From Chloroflexota bacterium (GTDB taxonomy: Bacteria; Chloroflexota; Dehalococcoidia; Lucifugimonadales; Lucifugimonadaceae): a stretch of 8,332 bases of DNA. The first letter of the stretch is position 1, and each line of letters opens with the position of its first letter. The stretch spans positions 1-8,332 of the forward strand of contig JAURLM010000315.1 of NCBI GenBank assembly GCA_030831265.1, in the 5' to 3' direction. Positions 6,435 through 8,332 of this stretch are shown one piece after another. The translations under genes were made by a program, and so were the position numbers. The notes beneath the pieces are model-generated. The model saw only the letters and a program-made list of their open reading frames with translations. It was not told where the DNA came from and searched no databases.

Positions 6435-7107
6435 TGCGCTGTTATTCGTACTGCTATTAGCAACAGCATTCGCTGTCTCCTGCGCAAGCACACCTGAACG
6501 CGCCACCGTAGTTCTCCCAACAGCTACCAGCACCGATGCGGTTACGACAGCATCACCAAGTCCAGTACCGTCCGCAACCGCTACCCCGGCACCAACGGCC
6601 ACATCTACACCGGTGTACCCGCGGCCTGAATTTATCTATAACGCTGACTGTGGCAACGTTGACCGAGCGACTCTTCCGCTCGCTGACGTAACGATCACAA
6701 GCGGCTCAATCACAGCCTATGCCGTTGTGGAAGTTGCTTCGCAACCTTCGCAGAGACAGCAGGGCCTCATGTGTCGATCAGTTTTTCCCGATGGCACCGG
6801 CATGTTATTCACATGGCCAACGGAACACACAGGCGGTTTCTGGATGTTCAACACTTATGCACCGCTGGACATCATCTACTTTGGTGGATCAGGCAAACCT
6901 GTAATGAAACCGATGTCTCCATGCCCGCGCGACAATAATGAAGATGATGACACGTGGCGAAGCCGCTGCATTGCCGAAGCGAGTCCATACGGCACAACCG
7001 TTCCGTACCTGAATGCACTGGAACTGCCTCAGGGTTGGTTGCGGGCGCAGGGCATCAACACCGATGCACCGGGGGATTTTGTCGTATCGTTTGCCTTGAG
7101 AGATTAA
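6418..7107 (+). CDS. DUF192-domain lipoprotein
   Basis: A 229-residue exported protein. Residues 1-21 form a lipoprotein signal peptide (basic start IAKR, hydrophobic core LLFVLLLATAFA, lipobox AVSC with lipid-bearing Cys22). A Ser/Thr/Pro/Ala-rich linker runs from about 23 to 68, as is common for surface lipoproteins. The DUF192 domain fills about 95-228 with VVEVASQPSQRQQGLMCR, GMLFTW, GFWMFNTYAPLDIIYF and a C-terminal LNALELPQGWLRAQGI. An acidic insertion with CPRDNNEDDD and a second cysteine (169 and 184) could form a disulfide. The domain's function is not established. The start is GTG 6418, inside the end of the preceding gene, with no strong ribosome site; translation is probably coupled to that gene. 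Confidence 0.87.
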   Translation: MIAKRSALLFVLLLATAFAVSCASTPERATVVLPTATSTDAVTTASPSPVPSATATPAPTATSTPVYPRPEFIYNADCGNVDRATLPLADVTITSGSITAYAVVEVASQPSQRQQGLMCRSVFPDGTGMLFTWPTEHTGGFWMFNTYAPLDIIYFGGSGKPVMKPMSPCPRDNNEDDDTWRSRCIAEASPYGTTVPYLNALELPQGWLRAQGINTDAPGDFVVSFALRD

Positions 7108-7162
7108 AGCCACGGCATACCATCAAAGCGCGAAAATAAGCATCTCGAAATCCCGTTGATGC

Positions 7163-7175
7163 GGTTCGGAGAACC
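7163..7175 (+). promoter_or_regulatory. Hairpin holding the gpmA ribosome site
   Basis: GGTTC (7163-7167) pairs with GAACC (7171-7175) around a three-base loop GGA. The GGAG ribosome site (7168-7171) of gpmA is mostly in the loop, six bases before ATG 7178. It could modulate initiation, but the stem is short and may be chance. Confidence 0.25.
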
Positions 7176-7177
7176 CA

Positions 7178-7933
7178 ATGACATATACGCTGACTCTGCT
7201 CCGTCACGGTGAAAGTGCGTGGAACCTTGAGAACCGTTTTTCCGGCTGGAAAGACGTTGACTTGACAGAGAACGGCATCCGAGAAGCGAAGAAGGCAGCG
7301 GCCCAGTTGATGGCCGAAGGACTGTATCCGGACACCGCTTTCACATCCGTACTAAAACGCGCAATACGCACACTGTGGATCACGCTCGACAATATGGATC
7401 GCATGTGGATACCGGTAGAACGGTCGTGGAAGTTGAACGAGCGTCACTACGGTGCGTTGCAGGGATTGAACAAAGCAGAAACCGCGGCGAAGCATGGTGA
7501 TGAGCAGGTGCTGATATGGCGCCGCAGTTACGACATACGCCCGCCCGCGCTGGAGCCGGATGATGAGCGCAACCCACGCAACGACCCACGATACGCGTCA
7601 CTTACTGATGCAGAGTTGCCACTGACTGAATGTCTTAAAGACACCGTCGCACGCGTTCTTCCTTACTGGAATGAACGCATCGTCCCGGAAATCCGCACGG
7701 GCAAACGCGTAATGATTGCAGCGCACGGAAACAGCCTGCGCGCACTTGTAAAACATCTCGATGGAGTGTCGGATTCAGACATTGTCGGACTGAATATTCC
7801 AACCGGCGTACCGTTGATTTATGAACTTAACGACGATATGACACCAGTCGGACATCGTTACCTTGGCGACCCTGAAGAAATCAAAGCAGCAATGGAAGCC
7901 GTGGCAAGCCAGGGACGTTCAAAAACGAAATAA
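7178..7933 (+). CDS. gpmA: 2,3-bisphosphoglycerate-dependent phosphoglycerate mutase
   Basis: Interconverts 3- and 2-phosphoglycerate in glycolysis and gluconeogenesis, in the cytoplasm, through a phosphohistidine. The 251-residue length matches the family. LTLLRHGESAWNLENRFSGW contains the phosphorylated His10 and phosphate-binding Arg9. SVLKRAIRT follows (Arg61), then WKLNERHYGALQG (acid-base Glu88) and IAAHGNSLRAL (second catalytic His183). LNIPTGVPLIYEL (about 205-217) and the C-terminal tail containing RYLGDPEEI are typical of the dPGM branch rather than of short phosphatases. ATG 7178 has GGAG 6 nt upstream. It lies 70 bases after the DUF192 gene, so may share its transcript, and is followed by a terminator-like structure. 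Confidence 0.95.
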   Translation: MTYTLTLLRHGESAWNLENRFSGWKDVDLTENGIREAKKAAAQLMAEGLYPDTAFTSVLKRAIRTLWITLDNMDRMWIPVERSWKLNERHYGALQGLNKAETAAKHGDEQVLIWRRSYDIRPPALEPDDERNPRNDPRYASLTDAELPLTECLKDTVARVLPYWNERIVPEIRTGKRVMIAAHGNSLRALVKHLDGVSDSDIVGLNIPTGVPLIYELNDDMTPVGHRYLGDPEEIKAAMEAVASQGRSKTK

Positions 7934-7990
7934 ACAGACCGCTTCCGTGTAGAGGTCGGAGGTCTTCCGGCCTGTCTGTTTGTGTGTAGC
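7932..7990 (+). terminator. Terminator-like structure after gpmA
   Basis: AAACAGAC (7932-7939, starting in the stop codon) pairs perfectly with GTCTGTTT (7974-7981). Inside it GGTCGGA (7954-7960) pairs with TCCGGCC (7966-7972) around GGTCT. An alternative inner pairing, CTTCCG with CGGAGG, competes. The T-rich run TTTGTGTGT follows. This is consistent with Rho-independent termination of the gpmA transcript. Confidence 0.6.
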
Positions 7991-8249
7991 CCCCCATACT
8001 CGTCCGTGAATCTCCGCGCTAACTTTGTGAATGCACGGAGTGGTTGCTGCCATTTGTAAGTGGCCGTCAGCCACACAGGTGGTGGAGGTTCCTCCTCAGG
8101 GAATACATGATGGCCAGTTAAACTGCTTGCCTTCATGTTTCTGGGAAACAGCCTTTTAACCGATGTGGAACAACTAAGACCGACACTGATAAATGGTGTA
8201 TTCGTTATCTCCACGAACAGGAGAAGTCGGCAAAAGCCGAGAAGACTTT
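7991..8249. other. Intergenic region before the histidine kinase, with several small dyads
   Basis: No gene is recognised between the gpmA terminator and the kinase start. It holds GTGGC/GCCAC around CGTCA (8060-8074), GGAGG-TT-CCTCC (8084-8095), the near-perfect operator-like dyad CAGTT-A-AACTG (8115-8125), and TGTTTC-TGG-GAAACA (8136-8150) followed by GCC and TTTT. Just before the kinase ATG, AAGTC and GGC pair with GACTT and GCC (8224-8248). I do not recognise a known riboswitch or a consensus promoter. Confidence 0.4.
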
Positions 8250-8332
8250 ATGACGCTAAGCGCTGAACAGACACACCGGGAAAAGTTTGAGTTGATCGGC
8301 CAGATTTCGGCAGGTCTCGCTCACGAACTTAA
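8250..8332 (+). CDS. Sensor histidine kinase, N-terminal fragment cut by window end
   Basis: Only 27 codons are present. They read MTLSAEQTHREKFELIGQ and then ISAGLAHEL, which matches the start of a HisKA dimerisation domain, where the His of AHEL is the autophosphorylated residue. The sequence then leaves the window. If ATG 8250 is the start, no sensor domain precedes HisKA, so the protein might be soluble or have its sensing parts further on. The frame stays open upstream to ATG 8193 (preceded by TAA), which would add 19 residues. Neither start has a clear adjacent ribosome site; AGGAG is at 8219-8223. Family call is from the short H-box only. Confidence 0.6.
   Translation, partial: MTLSAEQTHREKFELIGQISAGLAHEL

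Noticed and set aside
7858..8214. Minus-strand open frame of 118 residues over the gpmA end and following gap
   Set aside because: Overlaps the gpmA end and its terminator in antisense, with low-complexity stretches and no recognisable domain.

Overview
The window looks like chromosomal DNA from an uncultured bacterium of moderate GC content (slightly above half by eye). The gene set is housekeeping and catabolic: PRPP synthetase, crotonase, IspH of the MEP isoprenoid pathway, a mandelate-racemase/enolase-superfamily enzyme, cofactor-dependent phosphoglycerate mutase and a DUF192 lipoprotein. This mix, especially the enolase-superfamily enzyme beside core genes, suggests a marine Chloroflexota of the SAR202/Dehalococcoidia kind. 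That is inference from gene content and could be wrong. No IS element, phage gene, CRISPR array, rRNA or tRNA is visible.

Layout: four genes run leftward (prs, a crotonase, a small zinc-ribbon protein, and an ArsC/Spx-family protein). From a short divergent spacer near 2730-2797 six genes run rightward (MFS transporter, ispH, enolase-superfamily enzyme, DUF192 lipoprotein, gpmA, and the first codons of a sensor histidine kinase cut by the window edge). The ispH, enolase-superfamily and DUF192 genes overlap end to start and are probably one transcript. A terminator-like structure follows gpmA, and a 316-base gap separates it from the kinase.

Main result: the ArsC/Spx-family gene at 2373-2729 (minus) has an in-frame TGA exactly where the family's catalytic cysteine belongs. 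Reading through it restores a full 118-residue protein with the active site U-Q-T-S-R-K, matching C-G-T-S-R-N of E. coli ArsC. A 7-bp hairpin with a G-containing loop starts 15 nt after the TGA and presents its loop 22 nt after it, which fits the bacterial SECIS model. A perfect 6-bp outer stem flanks it. A conventional gene call would give only a 79-residue fragment starting at GTG 2612, with no active site. I read this as a probable selenocysteine-containing ArsC-like oxidoreductase. No Sec-insertion genes (selA, selB, selC, selD) are in the window, so this needs the rest of the genome to confirm.

Smaller points are a TTG-started prs whose ribosome site lies in the last codons of the crotonase gene, a crotonase with both usual catalytic glutamates replaced and a possibly leaderless mRNA, and an enolase-superfamily active site with K-x-H in place of K-x-K.
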